NCBI RefSeq assembly: GCF_003385185.1
Contig: NZ_PQHZ01000054.1
Location: 1-38,615 of the forward strand
DNA length: 38,615 nt
Direction of reading: 5' to 3'
Origin: Amycolatopsis palatopharyngis
GTDB lineage: Bacteria; Actinomycetota; Actinomycetes; Mycobacteriales; Pseudonocardiaceae
Shown here: positions 7,376 to 15,626 of the stretch, in pieces
Layout: each line of letters begins with the position of its first letter
Numbering within the stretch: the first letter of the stretch is position 1
The notes under the pieces: generated by a model
Told to the model about the DNA's origin: nothing
Databases searched by the model: none
Seen by the model: only the letters and a program-made list of their open reading frames with translations
Program-made: the position numbers and the translations under genes

Positions 7376-7888
7376 TCAGGGCACCGGGACCTCCGGAACC
7401 GGCACCGGCAGCGCGGGCGCGGATCCGAGCAGCCCGCTGATCAGGCTGGTCAGCGTGGCCAGCAGCGTCTGCAGCAGATCACTCACCATCGATAGCGGAT
7501 CTGGCAGCGGCGGCAATCCCGGCACCGACGGGACCTGCCGCGGGGTGGTCGAAGGATCGGCGAGGACCCGCGAGGTCTCACTGCGGTAGCCCTGGGCCGT
7601 TCCTGCCGTCTCCTGCGCCTCCGCCTGGATGGCGTAGACCTGACCTGCGGAAAGATCGCCGAGCAGTGGGTCGAGCCGCTTCAGTGCGTCCTTCGTGGAC
7701 TTGACGTCACCCGCATAAGCCACCTTGGTGAGATGGTCACGCAGCTCCAGTACCTGTGCGCCTGCCGCCTCGGTGCTGGACGTGCCCTTGCCACCCACCG
7801 TGCCCGCTGACGCCATCCCGCCCGTGACCATCAGCAACAAACTGCCCACGGCCACCGCGGCGATCGAACGCACAATTTTTCCGTTCAT
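7376..7888 (-). CDS. Secreted protein of unknown function, tandem paralogue 2
   Basis: A 170-residue exported protein, paralogous to the gene at 6490-6996 over its whole length. Shared blocks are the signal peptide end GMASA, GKGTS.TEAAGA, LELRD, AYAGDV.STKDAL.RL.PLLGDLS, YVIQAEA-type, ETAG, RVLADP, TPRQVP and PGLPPLPDPL. The Leu-rich and Pro-rich tails have diverged in sequence but kept their composition (LLQTLLATLTSLISGLLG, then LPVPVPEVPVP). The ATG at 7888 has CCGGAGGTACGGA upstream; the 18-codon longer form lacks an SD and would hide the signal peptide. Function unknown. The two copies probably come from duplication of a complete promoter-gene-terminator unit. Confidence 0.85.
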   Translation of the reverse strand: MNGKIVRSIAAVAVGSLLLMVTGGMASAGTVGGKGTSSTEAAGAQVLELRDHLTKVAYAGDVKSTKDALKRLDPLLGDLSAGQVYAIQAEAQETAGTAQGYRSETSRVLADPSTTPRQVPSVPGLPPLPDPLSMVSDLLQTLLATLTSLISGLLGSAPALPVPVPEVPVP

Positions 7889-8338
7889 TCCGTACCTCCG
7901 GCCCATTGAAAAACAAGACCTAACGGCTTCAATCGGTACCAATCGTGCGGTGGGTTGACCAGCCGAAAATTCCGCGGAACGGATTTCAAACCATCACGTG
8001 CCGAATTCACCCGATCGCGATCTGCCCGCAACGGATGATCAAGTAACTCTTGATTTCGAGCTGAAGCACCCCAGCCGAGTGACTAGAAGTGACGGGCAGT
8101 TATCACCCCACCCGATCAAACAGCGATCGCACTCGAATGGGCGCACTAGTACATTTGTGGCTCCGGTTCCCCCATTCGGGCCGCGTGTCGCACGGTCTCC
8201 CTCTCGACCGTCCAACATTGGGTCCAGTAAGAAACCCGATCGCAGCAGCGGACTCACCCACATCAGCTAGACAGTGTTCGAGAAGGGCTACTCAGCACGC
8301 CGATTCGGTGCTCCAGCAGGGCGTCCACCGGACAGGCA
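7889..8338. other. Non-coding region between paralogue 2 and katA terminator
   Basis: No convincing gene in 450 bp. A 90-codon plus-strand frame at 7998-8270 lacks an SD and has no actinobacterial codon bias. The segment next to 7888 matches the upstream region of paralogue 1 (CGATTGAAGCCG on the minus strand in both). The remainder is relatively A+T-rich and shows no motif I can name. Confidence 0.5.
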
Positions 8339-8370
8339 GCGGCCCCGGTACGCGAACGCACCGGGGCCGC
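8339..8370 (-). terminator. Terminator of furA-katA
   Basis: Perfect 11-bp inverted repeat GCGGCCCCGGT (8339-8349) / ACCGGGGCCGC (8360-8370) with a 10-nt loop, 33 bp past the katA stop codon. Confidence 0.8.
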
Positions 8371-8403
8371 CTACCTCGTGGTGGGAGAGTTGCGCTGGGA
8401 GAG

Positions 8404-9846
8404 TTACTGCCCGAACGCCTGGGCGACCCTGTCGCCGACACCCTTGTCCACATTGCGCCAGTACTCGAAGACGCGATCCAGCACGGGCTGGGAGACGTTG
8501 TTGCTGGCGTGTCCGACGATGTTGTTCACCAGACGCTCACGTGCGGCATCGTCCATCACCTCGCGCACCAGTGTTCCCGGCTGGCCGTAGTCGTCGTCCT
8601 CGGCGTGCAGCGTGTAGGCCGTACGCAACACCTCACCGGTAGCGCCGTAGGCGGACGCCGCCTCGCCGGCCAACGCCGCGTCCGCGTGTGGGCCGCCGTA
8701 GGAGTTCGGTGCGTACACCGGGTCGCCCGGGTTGCTGTAGCGCATCGCGCCGTCCTTGGAGTAGCTGTTCACCTCGGACTTCGCGGCGTTCACCGGGAGC
8801 TGGGTGTAGTTCGGGCCGATCCGGTAGCGGTGCGCGTCCGGGTAGGCGAACAGCCTGCCCAGCAGCATCTTGTCCGGGGACGGACCGATGCCGGGGACGA
8901 GGTTGGCCGGCTCGAACGCGGCCTGCTCGATCTCGGCGAAGTAGTTCGACGGGTTGCGGTTCAGCGTGTACTTGCCGACCTTGATCAGCGGGTAGTCGCC
9001 GTGCGGCCACACCTTGGTCAGGTCGAACGGGTTGAACCGGTAATCCGCGGCCTCGTCGTGCGGCATGACCTGGACGTACAGGGTCCAGCTCGGGTGCTCA
9101 CCGGCCTTGATGCTGTTGTACAGGTCGGCGAGGTGGTGGTCCCGGTCGGACCCGGCCAGCGCGTCGCCCTCCTCCTGGGTGAGGAACTCGATGCCCTGGT
9201 CGGTCTTGAAGTGATACTTGACCCAGAACTTCTCGCCTGCCGCGTTCTCCCACAGGTAGGTGTGCGAGCCGTAGCCGTTCATATGCCGCCAGGTCTTGGG
9301 CAGGCCGCGGTCACCCATCAGCCAGGTCACCTGGTGCGCCGACTCGGGTCGCAGCGTCCAGAAATCCCACTGCATGTCGTGGTCGTGCAGGTGGTTGTCG
9401 GCCCGGCGCTTCTGCGAGTGGATGAAGTCCGGGAACTTGATCGGGTCGCGGATGAAGAAGACCGGCGTGTTGTTGCCGACGATGTCGTAGTTGCCTTCGG
9501 AGGTGTAGAACTTCACCGCGAAACCGCGCGGGTCGCGCACGGTGTCGGGGAAGCCGAGCTCACCGGCGACCGTGGAGAAGCGGATCAGGCTGTCGGTACG
9601 GGCGCCCTTCTGGAAGACGGCCGCCCTGGTGAACTGGCTGACGTCCTCGGTCACCTCAAGGAAGCCGAACGCACCGCCACCCTTCGCGTGCACCACGCGC
9701 TCCGGCACCCGCTCGCGGTTGAACTGGGCGTTCTTCTCGATGAGGTAGTGGTCCTGCAGCAGGATCGGGCCGTTGGCACCCAGGGTCAGCGAATCGTTGT
9801 CGCTGGCTACTGGAATGCCCACGTTGTTGGTGGTCGGCTTGGTCAC
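8404..9846 (-). CDS. katA: Monofunctional haem catalase
   Basis: A 480-residue small-subunit catalase (2 H2O2 to O2 and water), full length for the clade. The distal His53 is in VVHAKGGGAFG and the proximal haem ligand Tyr335 is in RLFAYPDAHRYR. Intermediate hallmarks FSTVAGE.G..DT.RD.RGFA, NTPVFF and HSQKR are intact. The GTG at 9846 has AGGAGG 7 bp upstream. It overlaps the furA stop by four bases (GTGA), so translation is probably coupled. Expression should follow the FurA-like repressor encoded just upstream and be induced by peroxide. The gene ends at a strong hairpin. Confidence 0.97.
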   Translation of the reverse strand: MTKPTTNNVGIPVASDNDSLTLGANGPILLQDHYLIEKNAQFNRERVPERVVHAKGGGAFGFLEVTEDVSQFTRAAVFQKGARTDSLIRFSTVAGELGFPDTVRDPRGFAVKFYTSEGNYDIVGNNTPVFFIRDPIKFPDFIHSQKRRADNHLHDHDMQWDFWTLRPESAHQVTWLMGDRGLPKTWRHMNGYGSHTYLWENAAGEKFWVKYHFKTDQGIEFLTQEEGDALAGSDRDHHLADLYNSIKAGEHPSWTLYVQVMPHDEAADYRFNPFDLTKVWPHGDYPLIKVGKYTLNRNPSNYFAEIEQAAFEPANLVPGIGPSPDKMLLGRLFAYPDAHRYRIGPNYTQLPVNAAKSEVNSYSKDGAMRYSNPGDPVYAPNSYGGPHADAALAGEAASAYGATGEVLRTAYTLHAEDDDYGQPGTLVREVMDDAARERLVNNIVGHASNNVSQPVLDRVFEYWRNVDKGVGDRVAQAFGQ

Positions 9847-10346
9847 GCCGGTCCCTCCTGGTCGTGGTGGACGGATGCGGCCGGAGTCCCGGCCGCCGCA
9901 CAGTCGTTGTTCGAAGTGCAATCAGGGCACAGTCCCCAGAAGACAACCTCCGCCTCCTCGACCACGAAGCCCGCCGCGGAGGAGGGTTCGAGGCAGGGGG
10001 CGGCGCCGTGGACGCAGTCGACGTCCTCGGTGCGTCCGCACCCCCGGCAGACCAGGTGATGGTGGTTGTCCCCGGTTCGTGTCTCGAACCGGGCCGGATG
10101 ACCGGCCGGTTCGATGCGCCGCACCAGACTGGCCTTCGCGTAGGCACCGAGTACGTCGTAGACGGCCTGGGTGGACACCGAGCCGAGTCGCTGCCTGATC
10201 CCGGTCGCGACCTGATCGGCCGTGGTGTGGGGATGGTCGGTGAGCCACTCGAGCACAGCGACCCGCGGCGCGGTGATCCGGAGACCGGCCGCGCGTAGAC
10301 GGTCCACTGTGGGGGTGCCCTGCACGGGGCTGTCCTGGTGAGGCAT
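9843..10346 (-). CDS. furA: Fur-family peroxide-sensing repressor (FurA/CatR type)
   Basis: A 167-residue Fur-family regulator. The winged helix covers about residues 10-85 (TVDRLRAAGLRITAPRVAVLEWL; recognition helix SVSTQAVYDVLGAYA). The metal region includes DNHHHLVCRGCG and a second pair GLCPDC, giving two CxxC zinc motifs. The tail after LCPDC is a poorly conserved extension. Known relatives (mycobacterial FurA, Streptomyces FurA/CatR) repress themselves and the adjacent catalase and lose DNA binding when oxidised by peroxide. The four-base overlap with katA supports the same role. The ATG has GTAGGAG just before it. Confidence 0.93.
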   Translation of the reverse strand: MPHQDSPVQGTPTVDRLRAAGLRITAPRVAVLEWLTDHPHTTADQVATGIRQRLGSVSTQAVYDVLGAYAKASLVRRIEPAGHPARFETRTGDNHHHLVCRGCGRTEDVDCVHGAAPCLEPSSAAGFVVEEAEVVFWGLCPDCTSNNDCAAAGTPAASVHHDQEGPA

Positions 10347-10366
10347 GGCTCCTACAGCCTGCCGTG

Positions 10367-10389
10367 TTTTCTGGAATCAGTCAAGAAAA
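10367..10389 (-). promoter_or_regulatory. furA promoter and probable FurA operator
   Basis: Inverted repeat TTTTCT-N11-AGAAAA, AT-rich against a GC-rich background. On the minus strand it encloses TTGACT (10384-10379), a near-consensus -35. A weak -10 (CAGGCT) would lie 17 bp further on, placing the transcription start only a few bases before the furA ATG. The TTGACTGATTCCAGAAAA string is close to what I remember of mycobacterial and Streptomyces furA promoters bound by FurA. Confidence 0.7.
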
Positions 10390-10470
10390 CGACCCGGATC
10401 GAGGCGGTGGCGTCTCTGCTTCCGCGAATAATGCCTCGACCTCGCCACCCCGGCCACTCACGATGAGGAG

Positions 10471-11019
10471 ATGGGTGACCGATGGGGCGATGCGGGCCCG
10501 CCGGCGGAGGCGTACAGCCGGGTCAGCGACCCGGACCGCTATGCGCGGCCGCACCCGGCCGCCCGTGACCTGTTGGACGAACTGGCGCGACGGTTCCTGG
10601 TGACGAGGGAAACGGCCACCGAAAGCGACCCCCACGGTGGCGGATCCGCACCGGTCGTCCGGCTGGCGCCTGCCGACCCGGCGGCCTCCACACTGACAGT
10701 GGTGTTCACCTCGTTCCCCGGTCTGCTCGTCCGCATGGGCCTCACCGAAACGCTGCAGCTGCCGGCCTGCGGTTGCGACGCGTGCGACGAGACCACCGAG
10801 GAGTGCGCCGAACTGCTACGAGAGCGCATCGATGCCGTTACCGAGGGCACCTTCGGGGGGCGGCTCGTCCATGACGGCAGCTGGTGGCACGAACACTGGT
10901 ACCACACTCGCGATGGCGGCGGCAGCTCGCGGGACAGGATCGACAGAGTGCGGCTGCGGGCGTTACGCGCCGAGATGCCCGGTGACGAGCAGCGCTGGGC
11001 ACCCTGGCCGCAACGGTGA
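10471..11019 (+). CDS. DUF6226-like protein
   Basis: A 182-residue soluble protein resembling the actinobacterial DUF6226 family (from memory). It has an N-terminal SRVSDPDRYARPHPAA segment, a central LPACGCDACDETTEE motif with three clustered cysteines, and a Trp-rich GSWWHEHWYHTRDG region. The CGCDAC cysteines could bind metal, but I see no further ligands. Function unknown. The ATG at 10471 has GAGGAG directly abutting it, so the spacing is poor. It is divergent from furA with 124 bp between, and nothing shows a functional link to furA-katA. Confidence 0.75.
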   Translation: MGDRWGDAGPPAEAYSRVSDPDRYARPHPAARDLLDELARRFLVTRETATESDPHGGGSAPVVRLAPADPAASTLTVVFTSFPGLLVRMGLTETLQLPACGCDACDETTEECAELLRERIDAVTEGTFGGRLVHDGSWWHEHWYHTRDGGGSSRDRIDRVRLRALRAEMPGDEQRWAPWPQR

Positions 11020-11101
11020 CGCGCTTCCTGTTCGGAATGCGAGCAGGGCAACACCGGAAATAAGTTGCACGGTCGTACCAACTCGCGGTTTCCTGGAACT
11101 C

Positions 11102-12313
11102 GTGTCGTTGCAGCCGTATCGCCGTGTCCTGGCAATTCCCGGAATGCCGACCGCGACGCTGCTGATGCTGGTGGCCCGGCTGCCGATGACCGCGATGGGC
11201 ATCACCCTGACCCTGCACGTGGTCAGCGAACTCGGCCGCGGGTACGGCGCGGCAGGTCTCGTCGGTACCGCCACCACTGTGGGCACAGCGATGGGTGCCC
11301 CGCTGGTCGGCCGGATGATCGACCGCTACGGCCTGCGGCCCGTTGTCGCGGTGTGTGGCACGGCATCGACCCTGTACTGGCTGGCCACCCCGCACCTGTC
11401 ATACGCGGTGTTGCTGGCGGTTGCCCTGCCTGCCGGGATTCTCATCGTGCCCGCCTCGTCGATCTCCCGGCAGATCATCTCGGCGAAGGTGCCGCCACCG
11501 GCGAGGCGAACAGCCTTCGCCATGGACACGATCTCGATCGAGGCATCGTTCATGGTCGGGCCCGCGGCCGGCATCCTCATCAGCACCCGACTGTCCTCGA
11601 CCGTCGCGCTCACCGGGATCGGTATCGCGTTCGGGCTGGTCGCCGTCGCGTTGTACGTGCTGAACCCGCCGATCCGGGGTGTCGCGGAGTCCGCCCCCGC
11701 GCGCGGTTCGCGGCCACCGATTCGGACCTGGCTCACCGGGAGGATGGCCGCCACGCTGCTGATCGCCTGCGGCGCGCTGTTCGTCCTGATCGGCACCGAA
11801 CTCGCGGCGCTGGCCGCGCTGCGGGACAACGGCGAGGTCGCCTGGACGGGAGTGGTCATCGCCGTCATGTGCGTCGCTTCGCTGACGGGTGGCCTGGTGC
11901 ACGGCGCGGTCCACCGCTCACTGCCACAACTCCCACTGATGGTGTTGCTCGCGGTACTGGTGATTCCGGTGGGTCTGTTCGATCAGCCGTGGTGGTTGCT
12001 GGCGCTGGCCCTGATTCCGATGAACCTCGTCTGCGCTCCCACACTCTCGGCGACCACCGAGGCGGTAAGCGAACTCGCGCCGCCAGGAGTGCGGGGTGAG
12101 GCGATGGGGCTACAGGACTCCGCGACGCGGATCGGCATGGCGCTCGGTGCCCCTGCCGTCGGTTTCGTGATGGACCACTCCTCGGCCGCATGGGGGTTCG
12201 CCGCGGCCGGCATCGGAGGGCTCGCACTGGCCGCCGTCGGCGGAATGTTCAAGTACCGGGACCGCAGGCTCGCACTTTCCCGGGAAAGTGCGAGCCTGGT
12301 GAGCACCAGCTGA
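11102..12313 (+). CDS. MFS transporter
   Basis: A 403-residue major facilitator with about twelve hydrophobic segments. The A-motif-like loop GAPLVGRMIDRYGLRPV follows TM2, and a charged central loop (AESAPARGSRPPIRTW) separates the two halves. Probably an exporter; the substrate is unknown. The GTG at 11102 is the best available start, since the first TM begins soon after (GMPTATLLMLVARLP) and upstream frames run into the previous gene. SD is weak. The last 16 codons (RLALSRESASLVSTS) are encoded largely by a perfect 34-bp palindrome that also occurs outside genes elsewhere in the window, so the native C-terminus was probably shorter. Its stop is 3 bp from the convergent lipoprotein stop. 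Confidence 0.88.
   Translation: MSLQPYRRVLAIPGMPTATLLMLVARLPMTAMGITLTLHVVSELGRGYGAAGLVGTATTVGTAMGAPLVGRMIDRYGLRPVVAVCGTASTLYWLATPHLSYAVLLAVALPAGILIVPASSISRQIISAKVPPPARRTAFAMDTISIEASFMVGPAAGILISTRLSSTVALTGIGIAFGLVAVALYVLNPPIRGVAESAPARGSRPPIRTWLTGRMAATLLIACGALFVLIGTELAALAALRDNGEVAWTGVVIAVMCVASLTGGLVHGAVHRSLPQLPLMVLLAVLVIPVGLFDQPWWLLALALIPMNLVCAPTLSATTEAVSELAPPGVRGEAMGLQDSATRIGMALGAPAVGFVMDHSSAAWGFAAAGIGGLALAAVGGMFKYRDRRLALSRESASLVSTS
12265..12298. repeat. Perfect 34-bp palindrome, copy A of the GCACTTTCCCGGGAAAGTGC family
   Basis: A 34-bp perfect palindrome centred at 12281/12282 with core GCACTTTCCCGGGAAAGTGC, lying inside the last codons of the MFS gene. It may terminate both the MFS gene and the convergent lipoprotein/rtcB unit. 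Other copies are at 24113, 24175 and 26107. Confidence 0.9.
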
Positions 12314-12316
12314 ACT

Positions 12317-12718
12317 TCAGAGGCAGACCTGCCGCAGGCGTTCGATGTTCTCGGTGTTGCGGCGCACCCAGTCGCTGATGTTGCCGAGGCCTTCGGCCTG
12401 CTTACGCTCGAGTTCCACATAGCCGTCGGCCATGTCGAGCAGGGTCTCCCGCACGTTCGCGTCGGCCGCGTTGTTGCCCAGTTCCTGCAGCCGCTTGGCC
12501 TTCTCCTCGGCCTGTTCCCGCACCTGCTGCGGATCGAGCGACTCCGGATTGAAGCTGGTCGCGATACCGAGCGCCTCGGTGCACGCCCCCGCCTTGCTCG
12601 CGGCTCCGTCGGCCTTCTCCACCGCGGAGTTGATCTCGTCGGTGCAGCCTGCCAACGGCAACACCGCTGCCAGTGCGGCGCCGCCAACCACCTGTCGTAC
12701 CCACATTCGCCCTGTCAT
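12317..12718 (-). CDS. Small putative lipoprotein
   Basis: A 133-residue protein with a signal peptide and lipobox LAGC (Cys25), so probably lipid-anchored on the outer face of the membrane. The mature part is a Glu/Lys-rich helical domain (QQVREQAEEKAKRLQELGNN) with two further cysteines, one in GACTEA and one at the extreme C-terminus (RQVCL), which may pair. I do not recognise the family. The ATG at 12718 has GGGGGA directly before it; the internal ATG at 12706 is a possible alternative. It starts 24 bp after the rtcB stop on the same strand and may be co-transcribed with it, though no functional link is evident. Confidence 0.8.
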   Translation of the reverse strand: MTGRMWVRQVVGGAALAAVLPLAGCTDEINSAVEKADGAASKAGACTEALGIATSFNPESLDPQQVREQAEEKAKRLQELGNNAADANVRETLLDMADGYVELERKQAEGLGNISDWVRRNTENIERLRQVCL

Positions 12719-12742
12719 TCCCCCAACCTACCGGTGGTGGGC

Positions 12743-13933
12743 TCAACCCTTGACGCAGACGACCTGCTTGAGGTGCGCGACGACCTCCACCAGATCGGTC
12801 TGCGCCGCGATCACCGAATCGATGTCCTTGTAGGCAGCGGGGATCTCGTCCACCACACCGGTGTCCTTGCGGCACTCGACTCCGCTGGTCTGTGCCGCGA
12901 GATCGGCTGCGCTGAACATCTTCTTCGCCTTCGTCCGCGACATCCGCCGTCCCGCGCCGTGCGCGGCGGACTGGAACGAGGTGTCGTTACCCAGCCCGCG
13001 CACGATGTAGGACCCCGTGCCCATGCTCCCCGGGATGATGCCGAGCTCACCGGAACCGGCCCGGATCGCACCCTTGCGGGTCACCAGCACGTCCACGCCG
13101 TCGTAGGTCTCCTCGGCGACGTAGTTGTGGTGGCAAGAGATGGCGTCGTCGAACCGCACACCGGGCACCGTGTCGGCGAGGGCCTGCTTGACCAGCGCGA
13201 CCATGGTCGCGCGGTTGCGCGCGGCGTAATCCTGCGCCCAGAACAGGTCCCTGCGGTAGGCCGCCATCTCGGGCGTGCCCGCGACGAACACCGCGAGATC
13301 GCGGTCCGGCAGGTCGGCGTTGTGCGGCAGCTTCCGCGCGACGGACATGTGCCGCTCGGCCAGTTCCTTGCCGATGTTGCGCGAACCCGAGTGCAGCATC
13401 AGCCAGACCCGGCCCTCGTCAGCGCCGCCCTGCTCGAGACAGACCTCGATGAAGTGGTTACCGCCACCGAGGCTGCCGACCTGGGTCGCCGCGCGCTCCC
13501 GCAACTCCTGCACACCTGGGTGCAGGTCACCGAACGCGGCCCAGAACCTGTCCCAGCCGCCGACACCGTGCACCCTCGCTGGGTTCACCGGCGTCTTGTG
13601 CCTGCCGAACCCGACCGGCACGCGCGACTCGATCCGCCTGCGCAACACTCCGAGGTCATCGGGCAGGCCGGTCGCGGTCAGGGAGGTTCGTACCGCGCTC
13701 ATGCCACAACCGATGTCCACCCCGACGGCGGCGGGTGAGACGGCGTCGCGCATCGCGATGACACTGCCGACCGTCGCGCCCTTGCCGTAGTGCACGTCCG
13801 GCATCACCGCGACTCCGTGTACCCAGGGCAGGTTCGCGACGTTCCTGAGCTGGTTCATCGCGGACTCCTCGACCGAGGCCGGATCCGTCCACATGCGAAT
13901 AGGTACTCGTGCGCCCTCGACGGCGGTATGCAT
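12743..13933 (-). CDS. rtcB: RtcB-type 3'-phosphate RNA ligase
   Basis: A 396-residue RtcB ligase, which joins 2',3'-cyclic-phosphate or 3'-phosphate RNA ends to 5'-OH ends using GTP and Mn(II). Intact motifs in order are MPDVHYGKGATVGSV, GVDIGCGM (metal Cys), GGGNHFIE, LHSGSRNIG, SCHHNY, GSMGTGSYIVRG and HGAGRRMSR, whose His is the guanylylation site. This is a short bacterial form. The ATG at 13933 is preferred because GAGGGG lies 7 bp upstream; ATGs at 13939 and 13960 are less well placed. There is no RtcA or RtcR gene nearby and no archease gene, so the role here (RNA repair, or tRNA/rRNA recovery after cleavage) is open. Confidence 0.94.
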   Translation of the reverse strand: MHTAVEGARVPIRMWTDPASVEESAMNQLRNVANLPWVHGVAVMPDVHYGKGATVGSVIAMRDAVSPAAVGVDIGCGMSAVRTSLTATGLPDDLGVLRRRIESRVPVGFGRHKTPVNPARVHGVGGWDRFWAAFGDLHPGVQELRERAATQVGSLGGGNHFIEVCLEQGGADEGRVWLMLHSGSRNIGKELAERHMSVARKLPHNADLPDRDLAVFVAGTPEMAAYRRDLFWAQDYAARNRATMVALVKQALADTVPGVRFDDAISCHHNYVAEETYDGVDVLVTRKGAIRAGSGELGIIPGSMGTGSYIVRGLGNDTSFQSAAHGAGRRMSRTKAKKMFSAADLAAQTSGVECRKDTGVVDEIPAAYKDIDSVIAAQTDLVEVVAHLKQVVCVKG

Positions 13934-14019
13934 GTCCATTCCCCTCTTTGCGGCGAACACGAAGAGTGCTACCCGCCCGTCCCGGAATCAACCGGATTAA
14001 CGAGGGTCGAACGCAGACA

Positions 14020-14050
14020 GGGCCACCCCGCGTCGAAAACGGGATGGCCC
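14020..14050 (-). terminator. Terminator after lysC-asd
   Basis: GGGCCACCCCG (14020-14030) pairs with CGGGATGGCCC (14040-14050) with one mismatch and a 9-nt loop containing GAAAA. It lies 15 bp past the asd stop, before rtcB. Confidence 0.7.
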
Positions 14051-14064
14051 TGACGGCACGAGAA

Positions 14065-15108
14065 TCAGGCAGATTGGGCGATCAGTTCCGCGATCTGCAC
14101 GGTGTTCAACGCCGCACCCTTGCGCAGGTTGTCACCCGTGACGAACAGTGCGAGCCCGCGACCGTCCGGCACGCCGGGATCCTGCCGGATCCGGCCCACA
14201 TAGCTGACATCCTTGCCAGCGGCCTCCAGGGGCGTCGGGACCTCCGACAGCTCCACACCGGAAGCAGAGGACAACAGTTCGGTCGCCCGCTCGACACTCA
14301 GCGGCCGGTCGAACTCGACGTTGATCGAAAGCGCGTGGCCGGTGAACACCGGAACACGCACACAGGTACCGGACACCAGGAGTTCCGGAATGTCGAGGAT
14401 CTTGCGGCTCTCGTTGCGGAGCTTCTGTTCCTCATCCGTCTCGAAAGTTCCGTCATCCACAATGGAGCCGGCCATCGGGAGGACGTTGAACGCGATCGGG
14501 CGAACGTACTTCGCGGGCTCACCGAGTTCCACGGCCGAACCGTCGTGCGTGAGTTCGGGACCACGGTCACCCGCCGCCTTGACCTGGCTGGCCAGTTCCT
14601 CCACGCCGGACAGGCCACTGCCGGAAACGGCCTGGTAGCTGCTGGCCACCATCCGCACCAGCTTGGCCTCGTCGTGCAACGGCTTGAGCACCGGCATGGC
14701 CGCCATGGTCGTGCAGTTGGGGTTGGCGATGATCCCCTTGCGTGCGTCCTTGACCGCCTGCGGGTTCACCTCGCTGACCACCAGCGGGACGTCGGGATCA
14801 AGCCGCCACGCGGAGGAGTTGTCGATCACGGTCACGCCGGCCTCGGCGAACCTGGGCGCCTGCGCCTTCGATGTCGACCCGCCCGCGGAGAACAGCGCGA
14901 TGTCCAGACCGCTCGGATCGGCCGTCTCGGCGTCCTCGACCAGCACGTCCTCGCCCTTGAACGGCAGGGTCTTACCCGCCGACCGTGCCGATGCGAAGAA
15001 CCGGATCTGCGCGATCGGGAAATCGCGCTCCTCGAGCAGGCGGCGCATCACCGCTCCGACCTGGCCGGTCGCGCCGACCACTCCTACTCGCAGTCCATTG
15101 GCTGCCAT
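14065..15108 (-). CDS. asd: Aspartate-semialdehyde dehydrogenase
   Basis: A 347-residue enzyme reducing aspartyl phosphate to aspartate semialdehyde with NADPH, feeding lysine/diaminopimelate, threonine and methionine. It has an N-terminal Rossmann GATGQVG (13-19) and phosphate-binding FFASARSAGK. The catalytic Cys132 is in NPNCTT, and there is a downstream SSYQAVSGSG segment. The ATG shares its A with the lysC TGA stop (one-base overlap), the standard actinobacterial lysC-asd arrangement, and translation is probably coupled. A hairpin follows the gene. Confidence 0.97.
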   Translation of the reverse strand: MAANGLRVGVVGATGQVGAVMRRLLEERDFPIAQIRFFASARSAGKTLPFKGEDVLVEDAETADPSGLDIALFSAGGSTSKAQAPRFAEAGVTVIDNSSAWRLDPDVPLVVSEVNPQAVKDARKGIIANPNCTTMAAMPVLKPLHDEAKLVRMVASSYQAVSGSGLSGVEELASQVKAAGDRGPELTHDGSAVELGEPAKYVRPIAFNVLPMAGSIVDDGTFETDEEQKLRNESRKILDIPELLVSGTCVRVPVFTGHALSINVEFDRPLSVERATELLSSASGVELSEVPTPLEAAGKDVSYVGRIRQDPGVPDGRGLALFVTGDNLRKGAALNTVQIAELIAQSA

Positions 15109-15626
15109 CAGCGACCACTCCCCGCGTAGACGACGGCTTCTTCGTCGCCGCCGAGTTCGAACGCCTCGTGGATCGCGCGCACGGCGTCGTCCACCTGCGC
15201 GTCCCGGATGAGTACCGAGATGCGGATCTCCGAGGTGTTGATGATCTCGATGTTCACCCCGGTCTTGGCCAGCGCCTCGCAGAACGACGCGGTCACGCCA
15301 GGATGTGAACGCATCCCGGCACCAACCAGGGACACCTTGCCGACGTGGTCGTCGTAGAGCACCGCGGTGAAGTCGAGCTCCGCCTTGATCTTCTCCAGTT
15401 CGCCGACCGCCTTCGGCCCGTTCGCCCTGGAAAGGGTGAACGTGATGTCCGTGCGGCCGGAGCTGGTGTTGGAGATGTTCTGCAGCACCATGTCGATGTC
15501 GATCTCGGCATCGGCGACCACGCGGAAGATGCGCGCCGCGGCACCCGCGGTGTCCGGCACGCCCGTCACGGTGATCTTGGCTTCGGACCGGTCGTGCGCC
15601 ACACCGGTGATCAACGCCTGTTCCAC
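15108..15626 (-). CDS. lysC: Aspartokinase beta subunit from an internal start
   Basis: In-frame GTG at 15626 (codon 250 of the full gene), preceded by TGAGGAG with a 6-bp spacer, an excellent ribosome site inside coding sequence. The product (VEQALITGVAH...) is 172 residues and consists of the two ACT domains. This matches the alpha2beta2 design known from C. glutamicum and Bacillus, where the regulatory beta subunit is made from the same gene. The position and length match my memory of the corynebacterial case (421 and 172 residues). Confidence 0.82.
   Translation of the reverse strand: MEQALITGVAHDRSEAKITVTGVPDTAGAAARIFRVVADAEIDIDMVLQNISNTSSGRTDITFTLSRANGPKAVGELEKIKAELDFTAVLYDDHVGKVSLVGAGMRSHPGVTASFCEALAKTGVNIEIINTSEIRISVLIRDAQVDDAVRAIHEAFELGGDEEAVVYAGSGR

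Noticed and set aside
7998..8270. 90-codon plus-strand ORF between paralogue 2 and katA
   Set aside because: No SD, no codon bias, no domain; it lies in an A+T-rich intergenic region.
8089..10059. 656-codon plus-strand frame opposite katA
   Set aside because: Shadow of catalase: Val/Arg/Gly composition and no recognisable domain.
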